From HGM04593 sp045631905 (GTDB lineage Bacteria > Bacteroidota > Bacteroidia > Bacteroidales > Bacteroidaceae): a DNA stretch of 64,000 bases. The position numbers and the translations under genes were made by a program. The notes beneath the pieces are model-generated. The model was given only the letters and a program-made list of their open reading frames with translations, made no database searches and had not been told where the DNA came from. Shown here one piece after another: positions 23,146 to 32,402 of this stretch (position 1 is the stretch's first letter; every line of letters begins with the position of its first letter). The stretch covers positions 33,031 to 97,030 of the forward strand of contig JAZQVO010000019.1 of NCBI GenBank assembly GCA_045631905.1. Reading direction: 5' to 3'.

Positions 23146-24873
23146 ATGAATATTTTAGAACTTAGCGAACAAGAGATAGTACGTCGCGAGTCACTTGCCG
23201 AGCTACGCAACATGGGTATCGAGCCCTACCCCGCCGCCGAATACCCCACAAACGCTTTTTCGGTCGATATATTGAACGAGTTCAAAGACGAGGAGCCTGC
23301 ACGCGAAGTATGCATAGCCGGTCGTATGATGAGCCGTCGTGTCATGGGAAAAGCATCGTTCATCGAGTTGCAGGACTCAAAAGGACGTATACAGGTATAC
23401 ATCACACGCGACGACATCTGTCCGGGTGAGAACAAAGACGGATACAACACCCTCTTCAAACGCCTTTTGGACATAGGCGACTTTGTAGGTATCAAAGGTT
23501 TTGTGTTCCGCACACAAACAGGTGAAATTACCGTACACGCAAAAGAACTCACAATACTATCCAAGAGTATCCGCCCACTACCCATCGTAAAATACAAAGA
23601 CGGCGTTGCATACGACAAGTTCGAGGACCCCGAACTACGCTACCGCCAGCGATATGTCGATTTGGTGGTAAACGACGATGTAAAAGAGATATTCGTGAAG
23701 AGAAACAAAATATACACCTCAATGCGCGAATACTTCAACACAAAGGGATACATGGAGGTTGAAACACCCGTATTGCAGTCGATACCCGGTGGAGCCGCCG
23801 CACGCCCCTTCATCACACACCACAACGCGCTCGACATACCCCTCTACCTTCGTATAGCCAACGAGCTTTACCTCAAACGCCTCATCGTAGGAGGTTTCGA
23901 AGGTGTATACGAGTTCTCAAAGAACTTCCGCAACGAGGGTATGGACCGCACACACAACCCCGAGTTCACATGTATGGAAATATATGTTGCCTACAAGGAC
24001 TACAACTGGATGATGACCTTCACCGAGAACATGCTCGAAAAAATTGCCATGGACGTGAACGGCACCACCGATGTTAAGGTAGGCGACAACATCATCAGCT
24101 TCAAAGCACCCTTCCGTCGCGTCACCATGCTCGACTCCATCAAAGAGTTTACCGGTTACGACCTCAACGGCAAGAGCGAGGAGGAGATTTTTGCTATATG
24201 CAAAGAGCTTAAAATGGAGGTTGATGAAACCATGGGCAAAGGAAAGCTCATCGACGAGATATTTGGTGAGTTCTGCGAAGGAAACTACATACAGCCAACC
24301 TTCATCACCGACTACCCCATTGAAATGTCACCCCTCTGCAAGCGTCACCGCAGTAACCCCGACCTCACCGAGCGTTTCGAGCTCATGGTAAACGGTAAAG
24401 AGCTCTGCAACGCATACAGCGAGCTCAACGACCCCATCGACCAAGCCGAGCGTTTCCAAGAGCAGTTACGTCTGAGCGAAAAGGGCGATGACGAGGCAAT
24501 GTTCATCGACAAAGATTTTGTACGCGCGTTGGAGTATGGTATGCCCCCCACATCGGGTATGGGTATCGGTATGGACCGCCTAGCCATGCTCATGACAGGC
24601 CAGACAACCATACAGGAGGTACTCTTCTTCCCACAGATGCGCCCCGAGAAAAAAGTTCCCAAAGACTCAGTTGCAGCCTTCGCAGCCATAGGCGTTCCCG
24701 CAGAATGGGTACCCGTGTTACACAAAGCCGGCTACAACCTTGTAAACGACCTAAAAGACGGCAATCCCCAAAAGATACAACAGGAGATTGGCGGTATAAA
24801 TAAAAAATTCAAGTTAAACTACACTACTCCTTCGGTTAACGACGTAGCCGAGTGGATTAGCAAACTCGCTTAA
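23146..24873 (+). CDS. lysS: Lysine-tRNA ligase (class II)
   Basis: A 575-residue class II LysRS. An N-terminal OB-fold anticodon-binding domain (about residues 50-150, GRMMSRRVMGKASFIELQD) precedes the catalytic domain with motif 2 FRNEGMDRTHNPEFTCME and motif 3 GMGIGMDRLAMLMT. An extension of about 65 residues after motif 3 (VPAEWVPVLHKAGYN onward) resembles the helix-hairpin tail seen in Bacteroidetes LysRS. The gpsA start lies 2 bases after the stop, suggesting coupled translation. Confidence 0.96.
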   Translation: MNILELSEQEIVRRESLAELRNMGIEPYPAAEYPTNAFSVDILNEFKDEEPAREVCIAGRMMSRRVMGKASFIELQDSKGRIQVYITRDDICPGENKDGYNTLFKRLLDIGDFVGIKGFVFRTQTGEITVHAKELTILSKSIRPLPIVKYKDGVAYDKFEDPELRYRQRYVDLVVNDDVKEIFVKRNKIYTSMREYFNTKGYMEVETPVLQSIPGGAAARPFITHHNALDIPLYLRIANELYLKRLIVGGFEGVYEFSKNFRNEGMDRTHNPEFTCMEIYVAYKDYNWMMTFTENMLEKIAMDVNGTTDVKVGDNIISFKAPFRRVTMLDSIKEFTGYDLNGKSEEEIFAICKELKMEVDETMGKGKLIDEIFGEFCEGNYIQPTFITDYPIEMSPLCKRHRSNPDLTERFELMVNGKELCNAYSELNDPIDQAERFQEQLRLSEKGDDEAMFIDKDFVRALEYGMPPTSGMGIGMDRLAMLMTGQTTIQEVLFFPQMRPEKKVPKDSVAAFAAIGVPAEWVPVLHKAGYNLVNDLKDGNPQKIQQEIGGINKKFKLNYTTPSVNDVAEWISKLA

Positions 24874-24875
24874 TT

Positions 24876-25874
24876 ATGGATCTTACCAATTCCACGGTAG
24901 CAATCATGGGTGGCGGCAGCTGGGCAACAGCTATCGCAAAAGTATTGCTAAGCAATGTTGAGAGCATCAACTGGTACATAAGACGCGACGACCGTATAGA
25001 GGATTTCAAACGTCTGGGTCACAACCCCGCTTACCTCTCATCGGTAAAGTTCGACACCGACAGAATAAACTTCTCCTCAGACATCAACAAAATTGTCAAA
25101 GAGTCGGATATTTTGGTGTTCGTAACCCCCTCGCCCTATTTGAAAAACCACTTGAAGAAGTTAAAAACCGACCTCGAGGACAAGTTTATCGTGAACGCCA
25201 TAAAAGGTATCGTTCCCGACGAAAACCTCATCATCTCGGAGTACTTCCACAAAGCCTACAAGGTACCCTATGAGAACATAGCCGCAATAGCCGGTCCATG
25301 CCATGCCGAAGAGGTTGCCCTTGAGCGTCTATCCTACCTCACAGTAGGTTGTTCGAGCATCGACCACGCAAAACAATTTGCACAAAAACTTGCAAACAGT
25401 TTCATAAAAACATCGGTGAGCGACGACGTTGTAGGTATAGAATATGGCTCGGTGCTAAAAAACATCTACGCTATTGCAGCAGGTATTTGTAGCGGACTTA
25501 AATATGGCGACAACTTCCAAGCCGTGCTCATGTCGAATGCCGCAATAGAGATGAACCGCTTTATCAACGTAATTCACCCCATCGAGCGCACCATAAACGA
25601 CTCGGTATATTTAGGCGACCTGCTTGTTACAGGATACTCAAACTTCAGCCGTAACCGTGTGTTTGGTAGCATGATAGGAAAAGGTTACTCGGTGAAGAGC
25701 GCACAGATAGAGATGGAGATGATTGCCGAAGGTTACTACGGAGCAAAGTGCATAAAGGAGATAAACGAGCACTACCGAGTGAACACCCCAATCATCGATG
25801 CCGTATACAACATTCTTTACGAGGGCATCTCACCCGTTATAGAGATTAAACTACTTACAGACGCATTTAAATAA
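24876..25874 (+). CDS. gpsA: Glycerol-3-phosphate dehydrogenase [NAD(P)+]
   Basis: A 332-residue GpsA that reduces dihydroxyacetone phosphate to sn-glycerol 3-phosphate for phospholipid synthesis. The Rossmann motif is IMGGGSWATAIAKVL (residues 10-24). AIAGPCHAEEVA and the catalytic lysine region YGSVLKNIYAIAAGI are clear, as is SNFSRNRVFGSMIGKGYS. It is packed between lysS (2 bases) and pgi (22 bases). Confidence 0.95.
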   Translation: MDLTNSTVAIMGGGSWATAIAKVLLSNVESINWYIRRDDRIEDFKRLGHNPAYLSSVKFDTDRINFSSDINKIVKESDILVFVTPSPYLKNHLKKLKTDLEDKFIVNAIKGIVPDENLIISEYFHKAYKVPYENIAAIAGPCHAEEVALERLSYLTVGCSSIDHAKQFAQKLANSFIKTSVSDDVVGIEYGSVLKNIYAIAAGICSGLKYGDNFQAVLMSNAAIEMNRFINVIHPIERTINDSVYLGDLLVTGYSNFSRNRVFGSMIGKGYSVKSAQIEMEMIAEGYYGAKCIKEINEHYRVNTPIIDAVYNILYEGISPVIEIKLLTDAFK

Positions 25875-25896
25875 ACCAAAACAACAATTAAATACA

Positions 25897-27240
25897 ATGG
25901 AAAATATTAAACTTAACATAGACAAAGTTACAAGCTTTGTAACAAAAGAGCAGATTTTGGCTTTGGAGCCCGAAGTTAAAAAAGCACAAGCAGCTTTGGA
26001 GAACGGTAACCTCCCCGGCAACGACTTTCTTGGTTGGTTGCACCTCCCCTCTTCAATAACAGCAGAGTTCATCGAGGAGATTAAAGCAACAGCCGAGACA
26101 CTCCGCGCAAACTGCGATGTAGTGGTTGTAGCCGGTATCGGTGGCAGCTACTTGGGCGCACGTGCAGTTATTGAAGCGTTGAGCAACAACTTCGCCGCCA
26201 TGATAGGCGACAAGAGCAACCCTCGTGTAATCTTTGCAGGCCACAACATCAGCGAAGATTATCTGAGCGAACTCACCGCGTTCCTTGCCGACAAAAAATT
26301 CGGTGTTATAAACATCTCAAAATCGGGTACAACAACAGAGACAGCTCTTGCCTTCCGTCTCTTAAAGAAACAGTGCGAGGACCAGCGCGGTAAAGAGACA
26401 GCAAGCAAAGTAATTGTTGCCATCACCGATGCTGTTAAGGGCGCGGCACGTATCACAGCCGACAAAGAGGGCTACAAGAGCTTTATTATCCCCGACAACG
26501 TAGGTGGCCGTTTCTCGGTACTCACACCCGTAGGTTTGTTGCCCATCGCCGTTGCCGGCTTCGACATAGAGGCACTTGTAAAAGGAGCACAGGAGATGGA
26601 AAAAGCATGCGCACCCGAAGTACCATTCGAGGAGAACATCGCAGCCATGTATGCGGCAACCCGTAACGCCCTCTATGCAAGCGGTAAAAAAATTGAGATA
26701 CTCGTAAACTACCAGCCTAAACTACACTTCACATCGGAGTGGTGGAAACAGCTCTATGGCGAGAGCGAGGGAAAAGAGAACAAAGGAATATTCCCTGCAT
26801 CGGTAGATTTCACAACCGACCTCCACTCTATGGGACAGTGGATACAGGAGGGCGAGCGCAAAATCTTCGAAACAGTGCTCTCTATTGAAAAGCCCAACAG
26901 CTCACTAATAGTACCTGCCGACGAAGAGAACCTCGACGGCCTCAATTTCCTTGCAGGCAAGCATGTAGACGAGGTAAACAAGATGGCCGAGCTCGGAACA
27001 CAGCTCGCCCACGTAGATGGCGGTGTGCCCAATATCCGCATCTCAATACCCCAGCTCAATGCGTACTACATCGGCCAGCTCATATACTTCTTTGAGATTG
27101 GTTGCGGTATAAGCGGTTATGTACTTGGAGTAAACCCCTTTAACCAACCCGGTGTAGAGGCATACAAGAAAAACATGTTTGCTCTGCTCGACAAACCCGG
27201 TTACGAGGAGGAGAGCAAAGCTATTCGCGCAAGACTATAA
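25897..27240 (+). CDS. pgi: Glucose-6-phosphate isomerase
   Basis: A 447-residue PGI of the short bacterial type, interconverting glucose 6-phosphate and fructose 6-phosphate. The sugar-phosphate binding SIS domain shows GIGGSYLGARAVIEAL and ISKSGTTTETALAFR. The PGI signature GGRFSVLTPVGLLPIA and the C-terminal VNPFNQPGVEAYKKNMF are present. Its stop TAA overlaps the ATG of the HAD gene by one base. Confidence 0.97.
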   Translation: MENIKLNIDKVTSFVTKEQILALEPEVKKAQAALENGNLPGNDFLGWLHLPSSITAEFIEEIKATAETLRANCDVVVVAGIGGSYLGARAVIEALSNNFAAMIGDKSNPRVIFAGHNISEDYLSELTAFLADKKFGVINISKSGTTTETALAFRLLKKQCEDQRGKETASKVIVAITDAVKGAARITADKEGYKSFIIPDNVGGRFSVLTPVGLLPIAVAGFDIEALVKGAQEMEKACAPEVPFEENIAAMYAATRNALYASGKKIEILVNYQPKLHFTSEWWKQLYGESEGKENKGIFPASVDFTTDLHSMGQWIQEGERKIFETVLSIEKPNSSLIVPADEENLDGLNFLAGKHVDEVNKMAELGTQLAHVDGGVPNIRISIPQLNAYYIGQLIYFFEIGCGISGYVLGVNPFNQPGVEAYKKNMFALLDKPGYEEESKAIRARL

Positions 27241-27971
27241 TGGAATATAAAGAAATTATAGAGAGATACACGCAACTGCAAGGCAAGCCCTTGCAGTTGC
27301 GTGCCGTATTGTTCGACATGGACGGTGTTCTCTTCGACTCCATGCCCTTCCACGCAAAAGCATGGTCGAAGGTTATGAGCGATGCAGGTTTTGCGTTTAC
27401 CGAAGAAGATGTATACATGAACGAAGGACGAACCGGTGCCGACACCATAAACACCGCAAGCCTGCAACAATTCGGTAAGCCCGCAACACAGGAACTTATA
27501 GAATCCCTGTGCAAAACAAAATGTGAGATATATGCCACATACCCCGAAACACCACGCATGAAGGGCGCTCTTGAACTTATAAAAAAGGTGAAAGCAAGCG
27601 GGCTCACCCCCATGATAGTGACAGGCTCGGGTACCCCTACCCTGCTCAATAAAATAGAGAGCAATTTCCCCGGGCTCTTCGACAAAGGACACATAGTAAC
27701 AAGTTTCAACGTGAAACGTGGCAAACCCTTCCCCGACCCCTACCTGCTTGCTCTCGAAAAGGGAGGCTTCACACAAAGCGAGGCCATCGTGGTTGAGAAC
27801 GCACCACTAGGAGTTACGGCAGGCGTTACGGCAGGTCTCTTTACCATAGCAGCGAACACAGGCCCCTTGAACCCCGATGTACTCTACAAAGCCGGAGCAA
27901 ATATAGTATTCCCCTCGGTAGAGGCAATAAACAACGAGTGGGACAACCTACTCTCGGCATTCAAAGGATAG
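27240..27971 (+). CDS. HAD-family sugar phosphatase / phosphomutase-like
   Basis: A 243-residue HAD hydrolase of the beta-phosphoglucomutase-like subfamily. Motif I is LFDMDGVLFDSMPFHA (Asp nucleophile near residue 26), motif II MIVTGSGTPTLL, motif III lysine in GKPFPDPYLLAL, motif IV VVENAPLGV. A cap domain lies between motifs I and II. Coupling to pgi (start overlaps its stop) suggests a sugar-phosphate substrate. The first 20 codons before motif I include a perfect 15-bp inverted repeat (27269-27303). Confidence 0.85.
   Translation: MEYKEIIERYTQLQGKPLQLRAVLFDMDGVLFDSMPFHAKAWSKVMSDAGFAFTEEDVYMNEGRTGADTINTASLQQFGKPATQELIESLCKTKCEIYATYPETPRMKGALELIKKVKASGLTPMIVTGSGTPTLLNKIESNFPGLFDKGHIVTSFNVKRGKPFPDPYLLALEKGGFTQSEAIVVENAPLGVTAGVTAGLFTIAANTGPLNPDVLYKAGANIVFPSVEAINNEWDNLLSAFKG
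27269..27303. repeat. 15-bp perfect inverted repeat inside the HAD gene
   Basis: CACGCAACTGCAAGG (27269-27283) and CCTTGCAGTTGCGTG (27289-27303) are exact reverse complements around a 5-base spacer. It sits 30 bases into the HAD coding region, directly behind pgi. No long T run follows. Confidence 0.7.
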
Positions 27972-27992
27972 GACACAACACGACAGGAGGCT

Positions 27993-28829
27993 ATGAGAGA
28001 GATAAAAAAGAGAATAAACGATGCGATAGGCGCTCACTACCCACAAGGGGAAGTGAACGCCCTCGCACGCATCATAGCCACCGAGCTACTCGGCCTGCCA
28101 CAAACAACCTACTTCCTGAACGACCCTGTAACCCTCACTGCCGAAGAGGAGAGAAAGCTCGGCAATGCACTTGAAAGGCTGACAAAGAACGAACCCATAC
28201 AATATATTTTAGGATACAGCGATTTTTGTAGCCTCCGCTTCAAAGTAACACCCGCAGTGCTCATACCACGCCCCGAAACGAGCGAGCTGGTTGAATGGGT
28301 AGCACAAGAAGCCGATGAAAAAGCCAAGATACTCGACATAGGCACAGGCAGCGGTTGCATAGCGGTGAGCCTCTCCCACAAACTGAAAGCAAGCAAAATA
28401 ACAGCATGGGATATATCGCCCCAAGCCTTGGAGGTTGCAAAGGAGAACAACAAGAGCAATGGTTGCACGGTAAATTTCGAACTACGCGACATACTCACCT
28501 ATGAGCCCGAAGATGAAAAATTCGATATCATAGTGAGCAACCCTCCATATATAAAAGAGTTAGAAAAAAAAGAGATGGACAATAATGTCCTGCTGTGGGA
28601 GCCCCACCTAGCACTCTTCGTTCCCAACGAAAACCCACTGCTCTTCTACCGCACCATAGCCGAAAAAGCAGTAAAGATGCTCCCCCCCGGTGGCAAACTG
28701 TTTTTCGAGATTAACCGCGAGCATGGCAAAGAGACATGCGACATGCTACATATGCTCGGATACACACAAATAACCCTGCGCAAAGATTTCGACAACAACG
28801 ACCGCATGATTATGGCGGTAAAACAGTAA
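27993..28829 (+). CDS. prmC: Release factor glutamine methyltransferase
   Basis: A 278-residue N5-glutamine methyltransferase acting on the GGQ motif of peptide chain release factors. An N-terminal helical domain is followed by the Rossmann motif LDIGTGSGCIAVSLS and the catalytic NPPY in IIVSNPPYIKELE, then PGGKLFFEINREHG. The length is normal. It begins 21 bases after the HAD gene and precedes recX by 6 bases. Confidence 0.95.
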   Translation: MREIKKRINDAIGAHYPQGEVNALARIIATELLGLPQTTYFLNDPVTLTAEEERKLGNALERLTKNEPIQYILGYSDFCSLRFKVTPAVLIPRPETSELVEWVAQEADEKAKILDIGTGSGCIAVSLSHKLKASKITAWDISPQALEVAKENNKSNGCTVNFELRDILTYEPEDEKFDIIVSNPPYIKELEKKEMDNNVLLWEPHLALFVPNENPLLFYRTIAEKAVKMLPPGGKLFFEINREHGKETCDMLHMLGYTQITLRKDFDNNDRMIMAVKQ

Positions 28830-28835
28830 CCACCC

Positions 28836-29312
28836 ATGAAACCAATCTCCCCTGCCGAAGCACTTAACAAAGCAGCCGCATACTGCACACTATGCGAGCG
28901 TTGCACAAACGAGGTGAGCAAGAAGCTCACCGCATGGGGTGTTACCACAGCCGAACAAGAAAAGATAATCGCCCGCCTGAAAAGCGAAGGATTCATCGAC
29001 GAGGCGCGTTACTGTCGCGCCTTTGTAAACGACAAGTTACGTTTCAACCGCTGGGGAAGAATAAAGATTCAAGCAGCACTGCGCGAGAAACAACTACCCA
29101 AGGAACATATTGCCGATGCGATAGAACAGATAGACGAAGAGGAATACCTGCAAACACTACGCGAGTTGATAGCAATAAAACAAAAAGAGTATAAAGGAGG
29201 AGAGGATTACACCACCAAGCAAAAACTCATACGCTTCGCCGCATCGCGAGGTTTCGAACCGGGAAAGATTCTGCAAATAATAAAATGCGATAGTTATGAG
29301 GTGGATCTCTGA
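28836..29312 (+). CDS. recX: Regulatory protein RecX
   Basis: A 158-residue, helix-rich RecX-family protein, a modulator of RecA filaments. It shows the three-helix repeat pattern with CERCTNEVSKKLTAWGV, LKSEGFIDEARYCRAFVNDKLRFNRWG (split by typical RecX spacing) and KIQAALREKQLPKEHI. recA is not in this window. The 3' end overlaps comF by 17 bases. Confidence 0.9.
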   Translation: MKPISPAEALNKAAAYCTLCERCTNEVSKKLTAWGVTTAEQEKIIARLKSEGFIDEARYCRAFVNDKLRFNRWGRIKIQAALREKQLPKEHIADAIEQIDEEEYLQTLRELIAIKQKEYKGGEDYTTKQKLIRFAASRGFEPGKILQIIKCDSYEVDL

Positions 29313-29985
29313 CCTGCTCGATATAATCTTCCCACGATACTGCGCTGTGTGTGGCGAGAGGCTCTCTCACACCGAAAAACACATATGCCTTAACTGCCTG
29401 TGTAGCATGCCTCTTATCGAAAAGAGCCACAAGCAGGAGATTGAAAAACTTTTTTGGGGGAAAATACCCGTGGAGCGTGCCACATCATTCATGTACTACC
29501 GCAAAGGCTCACCCTACAACAACCTACTCCACCAGATAAAATACAAGGCACACCCCGAGACCGCTATTTACATAGCAAACATCGCAGCCACAGAGCTTAT
29601 TGAAGAGGGTTTCTTCGACGGCATAGATATAATTGTTCCACTACCCCTATCGAGAAAAAAAGAGAGGCAACGCGGATACAACCAAAGCGACTACATAGCA
29701 AAAGGTCTTTCGCAAAAGAGCGGTATCCCGATACTACGTAATGCCATACAGCGCACGGTAGCCAACGAAACACAGACACACAAGAACCGCGACGAACGAT
29801 GGAAAAACGTCGAAGGAATTTTCAGTGTGATAAGCCCTAACGAACTACAAGGGAAACATATTCTCCTTGTCGATGACGTGCTCACCACAGGAGCAACCAT
29901 AGCATCGTGTGCAAAGTGCATATGCACCCTGCCCGACACCAAAATAAGCCTGTTCACACTTGCCTATTCATGCAACATTATATAG
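29296..29985 (+). CDS. comF: ComF-family phosphoribosyltransferase-like protein
   Basis: A 229-residue ComF-family protein. An N-terminal zinc finger (CAVCGE then CLNCL) is followed by a phosphoribosyltransferase-like domain with the PRPP-binding signature ILLVDDVLTTGATIAS and RKKERQRGYNQSDYIA. In competent bacteria ComF helps DNA uptake; in Bacteroidetes its role is not established. It overlaps recX by 17 bases and ends the long run that starts at valS. Confidence 0.9.
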   Translation: MRWISDLLDIIFPRYCAVCGERLSHTEKHICLNCLCSMPLIEKSHKQEIEKLFWGKIPVERATSFMYYRKGSPYNNLLHQIKYKAHPETAIYIANIAATELIEEGFFDGIDIIVPLPLSRKKERQRGYNQSDYIAKGLSQKSGIPILRNAIQRTVANETQTHKNRDERWKNVEGIFSVISPNELQGKHILLVDDVLTTGATIASCAKCICTLPDTKISLFTLAYSCNII

Positions 29986-30013
29986 CACTCATGCTTACGG
30001 CATGCGACGGCAC

Positions 30014-30055
30014 ATAATATTAAAAGCTCGGGTGTGCCCGAGCTTTTAATATTAT
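30014..30055. terminator. Bidirectional terminator between comF and DUF2027 gene
   Basis: A perfect 19-bp stem, ATAATATTAAAAGCTCGGG against its complement, around a TGTG loop. It serves convergent genes on both sides. Confidence 0.88.
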
Positions 30056-30065
30056 GCAGAACAGT

Positions 30066-31160
30066 TTATTTTATTATTACCATGGTGGCCCCGAAACCAT
30101 ATTGCTGGAACGAAGCATCTTGCGAGATGCAACGCGGATACTTGCGACGAAGTTCCTGATAGATGGCGTTGCGCAAAACACCCTCACCCTTACCATGAAT
30201 AAACACAATGCGTTTACCCTTCTCTTTTATATGCTCATCTATGGTTTTACGCACCACGTCGAGCTGGTAGTTAAGAATCTCAAAGTTATTCATGCCTGCT
30301 GTGGTGTCGAGCAACTCCTCTATATGTAAATCGACCTCCAGAATATCGCTACCCTTTGCAAGCTTGGGAGCAGACTGTTTCTGTTGTTGGGTGTCGGCCT
30401 TCTTTTTTTCGAGAATAACCTTTTGTAGCTCCTCAGCATCGGTAAAAATCTCCTTTACAGGCTTGTCGTTTGCAACTATATCGTATATGAGCGCACCCTC
30501 GTCAAAATAGGGGTTCTCACGGAAGAGATGTAACTTATAGAACTTAACGGTGTCGATGCGACGCTCAATATTCATCGCAGGCTTCAAAGCAAAAGGTTTA
30601 TTCTCTTTGTGAGGCAACAACTGCACACAAACACGCTCCATGTCGTTAAGGTCGTCGCGCCCAAACTCCTCCAAAAACATCTTTGAGTTTGGTTCCAGAA
30701 TACCCGATGCACGCACCTGCCAGCTACGCCCCTGAGCCGACATATATGTAAAGAAAAGTCGATAATTGCAATCGTTTATAAGGTAGGCCTCGAAACGGCT
30801 GTTCGAGAGAGATTTTTCCTCCATGGGAAGATAGGCAAGTACAACGTTCAAGTGCTCACCCTCGGGACGCTCTTTTGGGCGATACGACACTATGGACTCG
30901 CTCTCTTCCTCCTCTTTTTGCTCCACAGTTGCAGCCACAGGCTGTGAACGCCTTTTCACCTCGGCCTCTTTCTCTTTTTGCGCTGTTGTCTTTTTTGCAA
31001 AATTATATTCGTTGGTCTCCACAGCCACACATTCGCGCACAGGCATAGGAATTTCAAAACCGTCCTCGCCCTCAACCAACACAATATCTTTGCCACGGAA
31101 ACCTGTTACAACTCCGCCACCGCGTTCATATATGAAACGCACCTTATCACCTATCTTCAT
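30066..31160 (-). CDS. DUF2027 protein with C-terminal Smr domain
   Basis: A 364-residue Bacteroidetes protein. Residues 1-50 form an SH3-like barrel (KIGDKVRFIYERGGGVVTGF), then a charged linker (about 60-95), a central beta domain typical of DUF2027 (100-230), and a Smr domain at about 280-364 with LEVDLHIEELL and HGKGEGVLRNAI. Smr domains bind or cut nucleic acids, and some act on collided ribosomes; the role here is unknown. An ATG at 31172 is also in frame, but GGAG sits 6 bases before the ATG at 31160, an unusually good Shine-Dalgarno for this genome. Confidence 0.85.
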   Translation of the reverse strand: MKIGDKVRFIYERGGGVVTGFRGKDIVLVEGEDGFEIPMPVRECVAVETNEYNFAKKTTAQKEKEAEVKRRSQPVAATVEQKEEEESESIVSYRPKERPEGEHLNVVLAYLPMEEKSLSNSRFEAYLINDCNYRLFFTYMSAQGRSWQVRASGILEPNSKMFLEEFGRDDLNDMERVCVQLLPHKENKPFALKPAMNIERRIDTVKFYKLHLFRENPYFDEGALIYDIVANDKPVKEIFTDAEELQKVILEKKKADTQQQKQSAPKLAKGSDILEVDLHIEELLDTTAGMNNFEILNYQLDVVRKTIDEHIKEKGKRIVFIHGKGEGVLRNAIYQELRRKYPRCISQDASFQQYGFGATMVIIK

Positions 31161-31185
31161 ATTTTTCTCCATTATTTTGTTACTG

Positions 31186-31193
31186 CAAAGATA
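31186..31193 (-). promoter_or_regulatory. -7 box of the DUF2027 gene
   Basis: TATCTTTG on the minus strand, about 26 bases before the chosen ATG, just after the terminator of the upstream gene. Confidence 0.75.
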
Positions 31194-31204
31194 AGCAGAA
31201 ACAT

Positions 31205-31245
31205 AAAATAGCGCGACAAAAAAATATTTTTTGTCGCGCTATTTT
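31205..31245 (-). terminator. Terminator of the 122-residue unknown gene
   Basis: AAAATAGCGCGAC plus an A run pairs with a T run plus GTCGCGCTATTTT. It lies 13 bases past the stop of the gene at 31259-31627. Confidence 0.88.
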
Positions 31246-31258
31246 ATTATAATTACAC

Positions 31259-31627
31259 TTAATTATATCTTCGTCCGTTTCTCTTAATGCTCATCGACAC
31301 GCGATCCCAATAGCCACAGAACCATTTAGACGCAGGTATGATTATATTATCCTGCAACAACTTCTCATCGTCGGGAGTGTCGCAACGATAATTAAGCAAC
31401 ACCGCAGTATATTCACACGGAGCACAACCATAGACCTTGCCTTTAAAAACATATTTAGCCATATTACCGGGAACATTATAGTCGTCACCTATAAGAATTT
31501 CCACTATGCCGGCCGTGGGGGTGTGAATAATGAGCTCGCGATAAACAAGAGAGGTGTTTTCCCTGTTGTCGTGTTCGTCGCCCGACAACCATGCAAATTC
31601 GGGCAATGTTAAATCAAGCTTAATCAT
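31259..31627 (-). CDS. Hypothetical protein, 122 residues
   Basis: I do not recognise this protein. It has no signal peptide or membrane helix, is predicted mixed alpha/beta (VYRELIIHTPTAGIVEILIG, YVFKGKVYGCAPCEYTAVLL), and has three cysteines. It is followed by a strong terminator, and codon use resembles the neighbours, so it looks like a real gene. Upstream lies a 370-base non-coding stretch with a promoter-like box and terminator-like structure that may control it. Confidence 0.65.
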   Translation of the reverse strand: MIKLDLTLPEFAWLSGDEHDNRENTSLVYRELIIHTPTAGIVEILIGDDYNVPGNMAKYVFKGKVYGCAPCEYTAVLLNYRCDTPDDEKLLQDNIIIPASKWFCGYWDRVSMSIKRNGRRYN

Positions 31628-31751
31628 CGCTTTTATAATTTAGTTAAACAAACTTTTATGACAACATAAACAGCCTTCATGAATAAAGAGGGCGTGAGCC
31701 CGTCCTTAATCCATCACGAAACAGGCATCGCCAAACGCCTCACAAGAAATG

Positions 31752-31931
31752 AATAAAAACAACACCCACGCCGTATGTTACAGCGTGGTGTGCATTTAAT
31801 ACACTACACACGTTTACTGAAACAAACGAATGAGCGAAATGTTGTCTCTACCCTCTTGTTAAAATTTTGGCGAATTTGTTTCGAAGATAAAAGCAATATT
31901 ACGCTGACCGACTACATATTTCTCTTTGTAG
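31752..31931 (-). ncRNA. Candidate structured RNA or attenuated leader
   Basis: On the minus strand a TATATTTG box (31945-31938) is followed by about 180 non-coding bases with several possible stems (GGCTACA/TGTAGTC, GAAACAAA/TTTGTTTC). They end in an imperfect GC-rich hairpin (31791-31762) and GTTTTT. A GTGTGTAGTG segment just before could pair with the left arm of that hairpin instead. No coding frame of note exists. It could be a small RNA or a leader of the gene at 31627. The rest of the 31628-31996 gap shows small GC-rich hairpins only. Confidence 0.4.
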
Positions 31932-31996
31932 CCGATACAAATATAAACTATTTTTTGCAATAACCCTTTATAGGAGGGGAATATTTGAATAAAAGA

Positions 31997-32338
31997 CTAC
32001 TTACCTTCGCCCGAAAAAGGGGAAAGCGGACCCTTATATAGGAGAGGACGCAAAAGCACACCCTGCTCTTTTGTAATATCAAGACGCAGCACGGCATCTT
32101 CCCACTCATAACTGCCACCACGTTGCACACGCTTCGAGGCTGTTATCTGCATCACAGGGTGCAGGCTGTCGGCATCAATAAGTTCAATATCGTAGTGTGG
32201 AGGCAACAAACCGGGTATTTCATGACCTATGGTTACAGGTTGCACATAACCCGTTTCACCACCTTTGAAGAAAGGGGGTTGCTCTTCGCAAGCGAGCAAC
32301 GACAGTGATAAAATTATAAAAAATAAACGGCCCATCAT
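31997..32338 (-). CDS. Small putative lipoprotein
   Basis: A 113-residue protein with a lipoprotein signal (LFFIILSLSLLAC, cysteine near residue 17). The mature part is short and beta-rich (GYVQPVTIGHEIPGLLPPHYDIELI, split around HEI and PGL), with a pattern suggesting a single small domain. I do not recognise a family. A second ATG one codon later is possible. It stands alone between the non-coding stretch and the LRR gene. Confidence 0.6.
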   Translation of the reverse strand: MMGRLFFIILSLSLLACEEQPPFFKGGETGYVQPVTIGHEIPGLLPPHYDIELIDADSLHPVMQITASKRVQRGGSYEWEDAVLRLDITKEQGVLLRPLLYKGPLSPFSGEGK

Positions 32339-32402
32339 CTTAATAGTATTATTAGATAACAGCCCGTTGTAAAAAAATGTTTATATTTTCAAAAAAACAA
32401 GC

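Noticed and set aside
31752..31931. Calling this region tmRNA or RNase P RNA
   Set aside because: The diagnostic sequences of neither RNA are present and the length is too short.
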